26,755 nucleotides of DNA from JABHCC01 sp034658635 (GTDB lineage Bacteria > Bacteroidota > Bacteroidia > Bacteroidales > UBA12481): the NCBI GenBank assembly GCA_034658635.1, contig JAYEFL010000338.1:1-26755 (forward strand). Reading direction: 5' to 3'. The translations under genes and the position numbers were made by a program. The notes below the pieces were generated by a model. That model had not been told where the DNA came from. It made no database searches and saw nothing but the letters and a program-made list of their open reading frames with translations. Within the stretch, counting starts at the first letter, position 1, and every line of letters starts with the position of its first letter. Shown here piece after piece: positions 8,233 to 16,042 of the stretch.

Positions 8233-8405
8233 TTTTCTTCCATCTTTTCAATACTCTTCTCAATAAGAAGATTTTGTTTCTCATAGTTGGTACAAGCGCT
8301 ACACATCATTTTGTGTACTTTCAATTGAAGTTTTTCTTTGAACGAAACCTCAAAATGGAGCTTCTTTTCCATAAGTTCTGTTGCTTTCAAGCATGAAAGA
8401 AACAA
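8211..8405 (-). CDS. Zinc-finger-like small protein (anti-sigma zf-HC2-like)
   Basis: The gene encodes 64 residues. The core SCLKATELMEKKLHFEVSF then LQLKVHKMMCSACTNYEKQ contains an H-x3-C-x2-C motif (HKMMCSAC) preceded by a conserved-looking C-x-x-AT-E-L helix. This arrangement resembles the small zinc-binding anti-sigma (zf-HC2-like) proteins of Bacteria, but without a transmembrane segment. The start is uncertain. TTG 8405 keeps the SCLKATEL helix, whereas the first ATG (8372) would begin at MEKKLHFEV and lose it; similarity to the family favours TTG or another non-ATG start. The last codons overlap the rhodanese start by 22 bp, so the two are translated together. No sigma factor gene is adjacent on this strand, so its partner is unknown. 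Confidence 0.62.
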   Translation of the reverse strand: MFLSCLKATELMEKKLHFEVSFKEKLQLKVHKMMCSACTNYEKQNLLIEKSIEKMEEKWEESMN

Positions 8406-8471
8406 TATAATAGTTACACATAAAATGCACGATAGTTCAGATGTCCAATATTTTGAACATGCTTCTTGAGC

Positions 8472-8819
8472 TTAGTTCCCACCAGAACGCTTCGTTTTAT
8501 ATCCAGATGCAACTAATAGCTGAACAATTTTATCGCGGAAATCGCCTTGAATAAGAATCTCTCCCTCCTTCACTGATCCACCTACACCGCATTTGGTTTT
8601 GAGCAATTTTCCGAGATTTTTCAGATCGTCCTCACTACCTGTAAAACCAGTAATAAGGGTAACAGATTTTCCTTTGCGGTTGCGCTTATCAAGGCTTACG
8701 ATGAGTTTTTGCTGCTGAGGAGGCAGAGTCTCATCTTCTGAGTGTTCGTCTTTGTCATATTGATAGTCATTATTTGTAGAATAAACTACCCCAAGACGAT
8801 CTTTCCAGTCTTTTGCCAT
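8472..8819 (-). CDS. SUI1-family translation initiation factor-like protein (YciH type)
   Basis: The gene encodes 115 residues. A polar acidic N-terminal arm (residues 1-35, rich in Asp, Glu and Gln) is followed by the SUI1/eIF1 fold: KLIVSLDKRNRKGKSVTLI, GFTGSEDDLKNLGKLLKTKC, GVGGSVKEGEILIQGDFRDK, IVQLLVASGYKTKRSGGN. The GVGGSVK..EI.IQGD signature is diagnostic. The length matches bacterial YciH-type homologues (about 105-115). These proteins contact the small ribosomal subunit and may influence start-codon selection; their exact bacterial role is not settled. The gene starts 18 bp after the aminotransferase stop, so it is the last gene of the minus-strand series from 13.3 kb. A diverged copy of its 3' half is found at 6109-6285. 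Confidence 0.9.
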   Translation of the reverse strand: MAKDWKDRLGVVYSTNNDYQYDKDEHSEDETLPPQQQKLIVSLDKRNRKGKSVTLITGFTGSEDDLKNLGKLLKTKCGVGGSVKEGEILIQGDFRDKIVQLLVASGYKTKRSGGN

Positions 8820-8837
8820 GATCAGGATATTTTGTTG

Positions 8838-9938
8838 TTATTTCAAGAAATTATCTAAAGCTGCCAAACCGTCACTGAATCCAGTTCTGCCAAGGCCTAA
8901 CCTGAAATAGGATCCGGGATAGTCATAAACTGTTGAAGGTAGTAACATAACTCCGGTTTTTTTAATTAAGCAGCGACAAAAATGCTCTATGTCTTTGCTT
9001 AAAAGTAGTTCCGGAAATGCAATTGATCCCGCCTTGGGAGGGATCCATCGGATAAAATCCGGATGAGAGACTTCAAATTCCTCCATTAGCAGGATATTCC
9101 TTCTTATAATTTCAAGATTCCTTGTAATGATCTGATCTTTGTTTTTGATTCCGATCAGGGCAAGGATTTCAGAGGGTGCTGGTGGACAAATAGTGGTATA
9201 GTCTTTAAAGTTTTGTACGGACTGAAGCCAATCAGGTTGATGGATAATAAGCCAGCCAAGACGGAGGCCAGGGAGAGCAAAGCTTTTTGACATTCCACAT
9301 AAAGTGACTGAGTTTTCATTAACCTCAGCTGCACTTGGTAGGCGATCCTCAGTGTCATATTCGAGATACCGATACATTTCATCCGAGAACAGAATTATAT
9401 CGTGTTTTCTGCAAAGCTCAACAACCTGATCAAATTGTATCCGGGTCAGAATAGCACCGGTCGGATTATGAGGGAAATTCATGACCAACATCCTGGTGTC
9501 TGATCCAACCAAGAGCTCAAGATCTTGAATACTAAATTCATGGTTTTGGTCTGGTTTCCAGTAAGAGACTTTGCATCCTTTGCTTTTAGCTACCTCATAC
9601 AAGGACTGATACCCGGGGAAAGTTGAACCTACTTCATCTCCAGACTCCAGAAGGGTGTTCATGGTAAGGAATATACCTTCCTGTGGTCCAAGAATAATTA
9701 CCTGATCAGGATGAATTCCCTCATACATGGATGCAATCTGTTCCCGTAAGACAGGCAGACCCTGTGATTCAGTATAAGCAAACTTCAGATTAATCCATTG
9801 TTTATGACTCTCATCATCCGCCATCTCCAGTAGTTCATTCAGTCCCAGAGGTTCACAATCAGAGCTGCTAAGCAGAAATTTAGCAGAAAATTCGAATTCT
9901 GCGAAGTAGCGTTCTAGTTTGAAGGTGTCTATTTTCAT
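8838..9938 (-). CDS. Class I/II PLP-dependent aminotransferase
   Basis: The gene encodes 366 residues of the aspartate aminotransferase fold. Visible motifs are NFPHNPTGAIL (NPT at 158-160), SDEMYRYL (the Asp that contacts the pyridine N at 186, with the Tyr after it), SKSFALPGLRLGW with the Schiff-base lysine at 218, and the C-terminal YFRLGLGRTGF with the carboxylate-binding Arg. The N-terminus lacks the usual extended arm and instead reads FAEFEFSAKFLLSSSDCEP. This resembles a subgroup that includes enzymes of unusual amino acid metabolism such as capreomycidine-synthase-like proteins, so the substrate cannot be assigned. It lies between the NCS1 permease (22 bp upstream) and the SUI1-like gene (18 bp downstream) and is likely co-transcribed. 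It may process an amino compound imported by the permease, but that is inference. Confidence 0.88.
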   Translation of the reverse strand: MKIDTFKLERYFAEFEFSAKFLLSSSDCEPLGLNELLEMADDESHKQWINLKFAYTESQGLPVLREQIASMYEGIHPDQVIILGPQEGIFLTMNTLLESGDEVGSTFPGYQSLYEVAKSKGCKVSYWKPDQNHEFSIQDLELLVGSDTRMLVMNFPHNPTGAILTRIQFDQVVELCRKHDIILFSDEMYRYLEYDTEDRLPSAAEVNENSVTLCGMSKSFALPGLRLGWLIIHQPDWLQSVQNFKDYTTICPPAPSEILALIGIKNKDQIITRNLEIIRRNILLMEEFEVSHPDFIRWIPPKAGSIAFPELLLSKDIEHFCRCLIKKTGVMLLPSTVYDYPGSYFRLGLGRTGFSDGLAALDNFLK

Positions 9939-9960
9939 GGGTTATTAAACAAGCACACTA

Positions 9961-11337
9961 TTAAATTATTGAGCGTTGAACCATTTTACTGGTTAGAATA
10001 TATACTCCTGCCGCTACAAACCATCCGGGTAAGGAAACGAAGAATATTTGAATACCACCTAATTTTACAAGTAACAGGCAGGAGATCAGAGTCAGGAACC
10101 AAGCTGCTCCTGCTGCCCAATTGAAGTTTTTTCCGGTTGATTCTGCCCACAATTGCTTTAATCCCAATTTCGGTAAAATCCAGAAATCGATAAAAATCAC
10201 AGCTCCCATTGGCATTAAGATCATACCGTAAATAGCCACAAAATCAAGTAGTCTCATTGCAACAGCTGGGAATAATCCGGCAATAGTTGCGATCCCTCCG
10301 GTAATCAATGTTACCTTGAATCTTGATGATCTGGGTGCCAGCGATTGAAAGGCAAGTCCGGCACGATAGATGGTAGGGTTGGCTGTTGTCCAGCCAGCCA
10401 CTATGACAAGCAGAATTCCGAAGATCCCAATTGCTTTATACGCCATCGGGCCAGGTAAGACATCCGTATTAGAAGGGTCGATATGCAATTGCAGAGCGTA
10501 AAGAATTGCTGCGCAAATCCAGGCAATGAAGTGTCCAAGATACATTCCGGCTGCCGTGGAGATTGCATACCAGGGTTTTTTAGCAAATCTGAATACAGAT
10601 AGATCAGACATCCCGATATGCATGGCCATATTGCAGAACCAGGAAAAGAAAATGATGTGCCAGATAGTGAATTTTATTTGTCCGGGTAAAGGTTCACCAC
10701 CCTTCCAGATATGCGTTTTGGCCAGCTCCCAGAAATCTCCGAAAGAATTCAATGAGCTTCCGGTTAACTGTACAAACTCACGGAGTCCCACGATACCCAT
10801 AACAATAAAGGCTATTATCATGAATGGAGCCGCAATATTAGCGAAGCGGGCCAGGGTTTTGTAACCGAATGCAGCCACCACTGATATGACTGCGCCTACA
10901 GTAATCACAGCAAGAACCCAGCCGATGCTATTAGGAAGAAAATCATTAAGACCAGGCATTTTAAAATCAAACCAAACCCCAATCGCGGTAGCTGATACTG
11001 TAATCATTGCACCGGCAAGAAAGCAAAACATGATACCATTGGCCAGATTATACAGGGTGACTAGTTTTCGGCCAGTGATTTTTTCTAATTGAAAATATAG
11101 AGTTCGTCTGGCTCTGGTAGCAATTGGGGCGGTTAAAAACAACCAACTCAATACTGCCAGCGCATTTCCAATTAGCAATCCCACCACCAAATCAAAGGCT
11201 CCAACACCTGCCGCCACGAAAAGTGGCCCAATCATAAGCTCTGTTCCGGCTGTGTGTTCACCAGCATATTGCCCAAGAAAATGCCAGAAACCTAATTGAG
11301 CTTTCTGAGGTACAGGACTGCGTTCAAATTCTGACAT
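9961..11337 (-). CDS. NCS1-family nucleobase/cation symporter
   Basis: The gene encodes 458 residues, about 12 hydrophobic segments. The family is NCS1 (purine, cytosine, thiamine and related permeases; LeuT fold). Visible features are the N-terminal LGFWHFLGQYAGEHTAGTEL with a broken first helix, GPLFVAAGVGAFDLVVGLLIG in the second segment, IATRARRTLYFQLEKITGR in the cytoplasmic loop, and GWTTANPTIYRAGLAFQSL at the middle transport helix, which corresponds to the NxxNxYxA-type signature of this family. It is expected to import a small heterocyclic or related compound with Na+ or H+ across the inner membrane; the exact substrate is unknown. It sits 2 bp after the YdbT-like gene stop and 22 bp before the aminotransferase start. 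Confidence 0.88.
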   Translation of the reverse strand: MSEFERSPVPQKAQLGFWHFLGQYAGEHTAGTELMIGPLFVAAGVGAFDLVVGLLIGNALAVLSWLFLTAPIATRARRTLYFQLEKITGRKLVTLYNLANGIMFCFLAGAMITVSATAIGVWFDFKMPGLNDFLPNSIGWVLAVITVGAVISVVAAFGYKTLARFANIAAPFMIIAFIVMGIVGLREFVQLTGSSLNSFGDFWELAKTHIWKGGEPLPGQIKFTIWHIIFFSWFCNMAMHIGMSDLSVFRFAKKPWYAISTAAGMYLGHFIAWICAAILYALQLHIDPSNTDVLPGPMAYKAIGIFGILLVIVAGWTTANPTIYRAGLAFQSLAPRSSRFKVTLITGGIATIAGLFPAVAMRLLDFVAIYGMILMPMGAVIFIDFWILPKLGLKQLWAESTGKNFNWAAGAAWFLTLISCLLLVKLGGIQIFFVSLPGWFVAAGVYILTSKMVQRSII

Positions 11338-11339
11338 AG

Positions 11340-12824
11340 TTACATCCAGGATTTATTAGAAGTTTCAGCATAATATAATAAGTAGTCGTATAACGATTTA
11401 GCAGTATTCTCATTTATAAAAGGAAGCCGGATAAAACCGGATGCATTCCCAATTTTCAGACTTGCCACTCCACGTTTTTTGTGAAAAATGCTTTGGCGGA
11501 ATTGCAGATGTTGAACTTTGTGGAATTCCATCTGTTTGAATTTGTGAGAAATAGCACCCGAGGAAACACGAATCTGGTTTTTATTCATTTGAAAATGGCT
11601 TTTTCTCTGCTTTAGATGGCAAAAAATTCCCGTCAGCACTATCCAGGAAAATGCTGGGATAATATATGTCCATTCGAAGAAGAATGCCGGAGAGATTATT
11701 CCTGCAGGCATCCAGCCTAAGAAAAGCCAGTTCCTTTTGAAATATACCTTTGACGAATGGATGACAGCTTGTTCTTTCAATTCATCTATTCCAAAAAGGT
11801 CATTTTTCATCAATTCGATGTGTTTACTTAAACATCCTGGTATTTCTATTAATTGTGCAGTGGGGGTTAGATCACTGGTAGCTTGCCGGATATTAACCCG
11901 GTAGATGCCAAATAGCTTTTTCAGAGGGCCGGTCTCCCAGTCCATTTGCTGGATTTTATGAAATGGAACCAATAAGTTTCTCCTGTTGAGCAGGCCGGAT
12001 ACAATCCGATATGTTTGATCCATTTTTAAAAACTTGAGATCGTAAAACAATACCAGTGTTCGGATCATAGAATAAAGGAAGGCAATAAGAAGGAAAACCA
12101 GAACTAACAGTCCGAAAAACATCCAACTGGATTCACTCAGAAACTGTAATATATCATGAGAATATTCTTTGGCCCTTTCTTCAAAATATTCTTCAATATT
12201 ATTGACAAACTGCAGGCCCAGAAGGAAAAGTATTACAATCGTCCGGAAATGATTCTGACTAATTCCAATCTTTAAAAGATCCCGGTTGGATAATCGTAGA
12301 ATTTGGGCTTCCCTGGAAATGGAATCATCCTCAGTAATCCTCTCAGTAGTATTTCCAATTTCAAGTTGTGAACTTAATTCACGGGCTAACTGAACTGCAA
12401 GAGTTTTGGAGAGAGCATGTATCTTAAGTTCCTTTGAAGCAGTACCAGCAGTATCGATCTCTAAGCTCATTACATCCAGGAATTGTTGTAGTACAGACTG
12501 GCTTGTTTTCACATTCTGAATCCGGTTTAATGGAATGGTGAGTGTTTTTCGGTTCAGGTAGCCTTTTTTAAGAATGAACTGTTGTTCCTCAATATGAAAT
12601 CGGTAATTCCGGAAGTATAAAATAGCGTGTATCAGGGTGAGGATAATACCTCCCAGAAGTATTAATCCAATGACTAATAATTTGTCGTGAGAACCTTTCT
12701 TAAGAAGAACAGGAACAATGACCGGCCAAAAAGTTTTAATCACTTTCTTCCCCTCCTGGATGAATATCAGAAATAGTCCTTTTACGGATTGTCGCATCGG
12801 CTGACTGAAGTCAATCATTGTCAT
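11340..12824 (-). CDS. bPH_2-domain membrane protein, YdbT type
   Basis: The gene encodes about 494 residues from ATG 12824. The frame is open to 12854 and ATG 12818 is also possible. The ATG at 12824 overlaps the upstream gene's TGA (12811-12813) and gives tight coupling. The protein has three bacterial PH-like (bPH_2, formerly DUF304) segments, each with the signature of a strand pair before IPLNRIQNV or HKIQQMDWETGPLKKLFG, HKVQHLQFRQSIFHKKRGVA. These are separated by pairs of membrane segments, for example LLVIGLILLGGIILTLIHAI and LLVLVFLLIAFLYSMI. Length and architecture match YdbT, which is nearly always encoded right after a YdbS-type protein, as here. Function is not well known; YdbS/YdbT are linked in Bacillus to resistance to some bacteriocins. 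Confidence 0.85.
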   Translation of the reverse strand: MTMIDFSQPMRQSVKGLFLIFIQEGKKVIKTFWPVIVPVLLKKGSHDKLLVIGLILLGGIILTLIHAILYFRNYRFHIEEQQFILKKGYLNRKTLTIPLNRIQNVKTSQSVLQQFLDVMSLEIDTAGTASKELKIHALSKTLAVQLARELSSQLEIGNTTERITEDDSISREAQILRLSNRDLLKIGISQNHFRTIVILFLLGLQFVNNIEEYFEERAKEYSHDILQFLSESSWMFFGLLVLVFLLIAFLYSMIRTLVLFYDLKFLKMDQTYRIVSGLLNRRNLLVPFHKIQQMDWETGPLKKLFGIYRVNIRQATSDLTPTAQLIEIPGCLSKHIELMKNDLFGIDELKEQAVIHSSKVYFKRNWLFLGWMPAGIISPAFFFEWTYIIPAFSWIVLTGIFCHLKQRKSHFQMNKNQIRVSSGAISHKFKQMEFHKVQHLQFRQSIFHKKRGVASLKIGNASGFIRLPFINENTAKSLYDYLLYYAETSNKSWM

Positions 12825-13341
12825 CAGAGCTGATTTTACCGGTGAGGAATTCACGAATCTGCCTTGCTGTTTCTATTGGCAATCCTGGTATGCTTAGATC
12901 ATCTGAGCTCCCCCCTGCTGTGTAAATCTTTATGGTGGCCAAATCCATTTTCTTGGCAATAACACCTTGAATGAGTTCTACATGCTGGACGCGGATATAG
13001 GGTATTGAAGTGTGAGTGAAGCGGATCAATCCCTGCTTATAGGCGATGTCTTTTTCGCGAATCAGATATCCCCTGTATGGGAATGACAAACGGGCAATAA
13101 TAAAGGAATAAATAATCACAGTCAGCATAAATCCGCCAATTATCCAATAGATATACAGTGGGAATTTATCTTTTACAAGTAAGCCAAATCCTAAACCTGC
13201 AACAAGCATGATCAGACATACAATAGCAATTCGAATGTAGATTAGTTTGAGGTATTTTGGGTCAATAGGGGTGAATTCAGTCGTATCAATTACTGGAAGA
13301 TTATCAGGTAGGATGATAGAATTGGAAAAGTCTTTCGTCAT
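12811..13341 (-). CDS. bPH_2-domain membrane protein, YdbS type
   Basis: The gene encodes 176 residues from ATG 13341 (MTKDFSNSIILPDNL). The frame extends to 13383, but those codons are made of the 7-bp repeat array at 13331-13365, and the start at 13341 itself falls inside that array. Two adjacent membrane segments (IAIVCLIMLVAGLGFGLLV and YWIIGGFMLTVIIYSFIIA) are followed by one bacterial PH-like domain, YRGYLIREKDIAYKQGLIRF, with the conserved IPYIRVQHVELIQGVIAKKM. This is the typical YdbS layout. The stop overlaps the start of the YdbT-type partner, so the two proteins are probably made in fixed ratio and act as a complex in the inner membrane. Confidence 0.84.
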   Translation of the reverse strand: MTKDFSNSIILPDNLPVIDTTEFTPIDPKYLKLIYIRIAIVCLIMLVAGLGFGLLVKDKFPLYIYWIIGGFMLTVIIYSFIIARLSFPYRGYLIREKDIAYKQGLIRFTHTSIPYIRVQHVELIQGVIAKKMDLATIKIYTAGGSSDDLSIPGLPIETARQIREFLTGKISSDDND

Positions 13342-13365
13342 TAGTCTTTCGTCTTTCGTTATTCG
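13331..13365 (+). repeat. 7-bp tandem array, TCTTTCG type
   Basis: Five consecutive 7-bp units: TCTTTCG, TCATTAG, TCTTTCG, TCTTTCG, TTATTCG. The array contains the start codon of the YdbS-type gene (CAT at 13339-13341). The unit type is the same as in the arrays at 26583-26670 and, in the opposite orientation, 13741-13775. Confidence 0.85.
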
Positions 13366-13382
13366 GAGGTAATAAGATATCA

Positions 13383-13492
13383 AGTTTGCGTCACGTTTGC
13401 GTCACGTTTGCGTCACTTTCGCGTCACTTTCGCGTCACGTTCGCGTCACGTTCGCGTCACTTTCGCGTCACTTTCGCGTCACGTTCGCGTCA
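13383..13492. repeat. Ten-copy 11-bp tandem repeat
   Basis: Ten units of 11 bp with consensus C(G/T)TT(C/T)GCGTCA run without interruption. Two unit variants alternate mainly in pairs (CGTTTGCGTCA x2, CTTTCGCGTCA x2, CGTTCGCGTCA x2, CTTTCGCGTCA x2, then CGTTCGCGTCA). The right part overlaps the 3' end of the kinase/aminotransferase fusion gene, whose TGA stop (13468-13470) is the TCA of one unit. The left end is about 40 bp before the YdbS-type start codon. The period is close to one DNA helical turn. Confidence 0.9.
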
Positions 13493-15864
13493 ATCGTTAA
13501 TCGCAATTCGGCAAGCAACTCTTTTGCGTTTTCCATTGAAAAGCACATTGGCGGCTTAAATTTAATAACATTTTCATATGGACCATCAGTACTTAGCAGA
13601 AATCCTTTTTCTTTCATGCTATTAACAATATTTGAAGCTGCTTCAGGGTCAGGTTCCTTGGTTTCAAGGTTTTTCACAAACTCAATACCAAGAAAAAGAC
13701 CAGAACCCCGTACCTCAAGAATTGCAGATTTTGCTCTTGACGAATGACGAATGACGAAAGACGAATGACGAATAATTAATGACTTTATCTCAGAAATAAG
13801 AAACTCCCCAACCTCCCTGGCATACGCCTGAAGCCCTTCATCTTCAATTACGTCAAGTACTGCCTTGGCTATTTCACAACTTACAGGATTGCCACCAAAG
13901 GAACTGAAGAATTCCATTCCTGTTTCGAAGCTTTTAGCAATCTCATCAGTACAGACAACCGCCCCCATTGGGTGACCATTAGCAATGGGTTTACCCAGAA
14001 TTACAATATCAGGAACCACATTATAAAGTTCAAACCCCCAAAAGTGAGTGCCTACCCGTGCAAATCCATTCTGAACCTCATCAGCGATGTAAATGCCACC
14101 CTGCTCCCGAATCCAATTCACACGCTCTTGCATTATGGCTTTATCCAAAACAACCTGTCCGGCACAGCCGGGAAGAGATTCAGCAATGAAGGCAGCGAAA
14201 GAACGGGGATTCGGGGATTCAGTTATTCCGTGATTCCGTGATTCGGTTATTCCGTGATTCGGAGACTCATTACTTAAAGCTTCTTCCTCATCCTTGTACT
14301 TAAGCCTAAAGCCTGAAGCCTCAAGCCTTAGTATGTCAACATTTTCAGATCTTCCGCTACCTCCAGCCCGATTAAATTTATATGGGCTCAACTCAATTGC
14401 TGAACTAATATTGCCATGATAAGCACAGTCAAGCACCTGGAATTTCTCTCGTTTTGTATGTGTTTTGGCCAGGCGGATGGCAAGGTCAGTAGCGGCTGAT
14501 CCTGAATTGACAAAAAAAACTTTTGAAAGTGAATCAGGGAATTTTGCCAGAAGTTTTTCAGCATAATCATTCAGGCTGTCATAAACATACCGTGTATTGG
14601 TGTTCAGAGTGGCCATTTGTTTTTGCCCTGCCTCAACCACTTTTGGGTGACAATGACCCACATGAGGAATATTGTTGACGCAATCAAGGTAAGTTTTTCC
14701 ATCTGAACCATACATGTACTGAAGGGCCGAGCCAATCATTTCGATTGGTTCACTATAACTTAATGACTGGCTTTGAGAGAAAAATTGTTGTCGTTTTGCA
14801 ATCTTACGTGCAACTCCATCTGAGTAATCTGTTTTATCAGTGTTTTCGCCAATGCCACAGGTATTCATTAACTCTTTTTCGAATCTTAAAGGATTTATCC
14901 GAATCCAGGCCTTTAATAATTTCTGCGCTGGCGCTGCGCTAATCTGGTGGTACTCACTGTTTGGCTGTTCATGACTTTTTCTAGCCGCCTGTACAATGAT
15001 GGTGGAGAGGCGAGCCGCAATCAAATAATAAAGCAATGAGATCTCTAATTGGGATAGTGGATTAACATGATTATATCCACCAACAAACTTTCCAGCACAT
15101 GTAACCGGGGTATTATCAGCATTCAGTGAATACGCAAGGGCAATAGCAATTTCATGCACCCGAGCCGAATAAACCATATCTCCAAAATCAATCAGACCTT
15201 TGATCGTAAAAGGACCTTTTCCCTTTTGCCCTTTGCCTTCTGCCTTTTGCCCTTCCACCAACACATTCCATTCATTGGCATCACTATGAATCAAGCCTTT
15301 AGGTAACTGATGGTAAACAGGGATCACTTCTTCACGATGCCTCATGAAAAAGAACAACACCAGCCTTTTAATTTCTGGATCAGAAACAAAATCAGCCAAT
15401 GGTTTTAACTCTTGGAAACGTGCAAGGTCCCATTCGTGACTATGGCATTTTAAAACGGGGTTAGCCATTGACTCCAGCTCTCTGTTAAGATGCCCCAACA
15501 TATTTCCAAAATTGCTGAAAAATGCTATGTCTGGTTTAACTTCACCCAGGAAATCCCCTTCAATATACGAAAGAACACGCAGAGGACGTGAGACTCCTGA
15601 GATAGTAATATCTACGTGATAATTTCCGCTTTTTGTTGGTAGAGGTTTGGGAATCAGGTTTCCTGATAAATCAAGTAAAACCTGATTCTGGGATAATGCA
15701 AAATCCCTCTCATCCGGGTTCATTGTGATTTTAACAACAAACTTTTTCCCATCCGGGGTCTCTAAGCGATAGTTAAGATCCTCGTAAGCAACCATCTCTG
15801 TGAGATGTCCGCTCAGATCGTATTCGCGGTTCAGGATATCAATGATATTTTGATAGGGTTTCAT
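13468..15864 (-). CDS. Fused APH-type kinase / class III PLP aminotransferase (phospho-lyase-like)
   Basis: The gene encodes 798 residues. Residues 1-320 form a phosphotransferase (APH/choline-kinase-like) domain: FVVKITMNP for ATP binding, the Brenner motif LIHSDANEWNVLV (H193, D195, N200) and GLIDFGDM with the metal-binding D226. Residues 370-798 form a class III aminotransferase: VNNIPHVGHCHP, NSGSAATDLAIRLAK, ADEVQNGFARVG (D595) and ILGKPIANGHP with the PLP lysine K625. Known relatives split these activities: hydroxylysine kinase or ethanolamine kinase, and the matching phospho-lyases (AGXT2L1/AGXT2L2 group). The fusion probably phosphorylates an amino-alcohol and then eliminates phosphate. 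Three or four segments (residues 204-218, 512-521, 533-554, 697-709) are encoded by short tandem DNA arrays and look like insertions. The C-terminus (DANVTRK) is encoded by an 11-bp array. It is probably first in the series that runs down to 8.5 kb. Confidence 0.9.
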   Translation of the reverse strand: MKPYQNIIDILNREYDLSGHLTEMVAYEDLNYRLETPDGKKFVVKITMNPDERDFALSQNQVLLDLSGNLIPKPLPTKSGNYHVDITISGVSRPLRVLSYIEGDFLGEVKPDIAFFSNFGNMLGHLNRELESMANPVLKCHSHEWDLARFQELKPLADFVSDPEIKRLVLFFFMRHREEVIPVYHQLPKGLIHSDANEWNVLVEGQKAEGKGQKGKGPFTIKGLIDFGDMVYSARVHEIAIALAYSLNADNTPVTCAGKFVGGYNHVNPLSQLEISLLYYLIAARLSTIIVQAARKSHEQPNSEYHQISAAPAQKLLKAWIRINPLRFEKELMNTCGIGENTDKTDYSDGVARKIAKRQQFFSQSQSLSYSEPIEMIGSALQYMYGSDGKTYLDCVNNIPHVGHCHPKVVEAGQKQMATLNTNTRYVYDSLNDYAEKLLAKFPDSLSKVFFVNSGSAATDLAIRLAKTHTKREKFQVLDCAYHGNISSAIELSPYKFNRAGGSGRSENVDILRLEASGFRLKYKDEEEALSNESPNHGITESRNHGITESPNPRSFAAFIAESLPGCAGQVVLDKAIMQERVNWIREQGGIYIADEVQNGFARVGTHFWGFELYNVVPDIVILGKPIANGHPMGAVVCTDEIAKSFETGMEFFSSFGGNPVSCEIAKAVLDVIEDEGLQAYAREVGEFLISEIKSLIIRHSSFVIRHSSRAKSAILEVRGSGLFLGIEFVKNLETKEPDPEAASNIVNSMKEKGFLLSTDGPYENVIKFKPPMCFSMENAKELLAELRLTIDANVTRK
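13741..13775 (-). repeat. 7-bp tandem array inside coding sequence (CGAATGA units)
   Basis: Five units, CGAATGA, CGAATGA, CGAAAGA, CGAATGA, CGAATAA, lie inside the fusion gene and encode IIRHSSFVIRHSS (residues 697-709) on the minus strand. Read on that strand the units are T(C/T)(A/T)TTCG, the same family as the intergenic arrays at 13331 and 26583. Confidence 0.85.
14205..14268 (-). repeat. 8-bp tandem array inside coding sequence
   Basis: Eight 8-bp units ending in ATTC (last one ACTC): GGGGATTC twice, AGTTATTC, CGTGATTC twice, GGTTATTC, CGTGATTC, GGAGACTC. The array encodes ESPNHGITESRNHGITESPN in the aminotransferase part of the fusion gene. 64 bp is not a multiple of 3, yet the reading frame is intact overall. 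Confidence 0.85.
14301..14328 (-). repeat. 7-bp tandem array inside coding sequence (NAAGCCT units)
   Basis: Four exact-length units, TAAGCCT, AAAGCCT, GAAGCCT, CAAGCCT, differ only at the first base. They encode about residues 512-521 (LRLEASGFRL) of the fusion gene, 32 bp from the 8-bp array. Confidence 0.8.
15215..15256 (-). repeat. 7-bp tandem array inside coding sequence (CCTTTTG units)
   Basis: Six 7-bp units: CCTTTTC, CCTTTTG, CCCTTTG, CCTTCTG, CCTTTTG, CCCTTCC. They encode EGQKAEGKGQKGKGP (about residues 204-218) between the catalytic loop HSDANEWN and the DFG-like GLIDFGD of the kinase domain. 42 bp equals 14 codons, so the insertion is frame-neutral. Confidence 0.85.
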
Positions 15865-16042
15865 GCCTTAGATTTTCAGGGATGAAGTTAATTAATACCC
15901 GATTATTCCCTACATTTATCTCTGACTTTTCCCGATTTGCACACAATGCAATTAGCTAGTAATGGAAGTTGAAAGATGGGCATAAATTTAAACAGGAGGG
16001 TGAGGCATGTGGCTCCTTTTAGATTGTATCTTTTCGCTTATC

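Noticed and set aside
13397..13747. Plus-strand frame MRHVCVTFASLSRH...
   Set aside because: It is the translation of the 11-bp array plus antisense of the fusion gene; the repeating peptide is caused by the DNA repeat.
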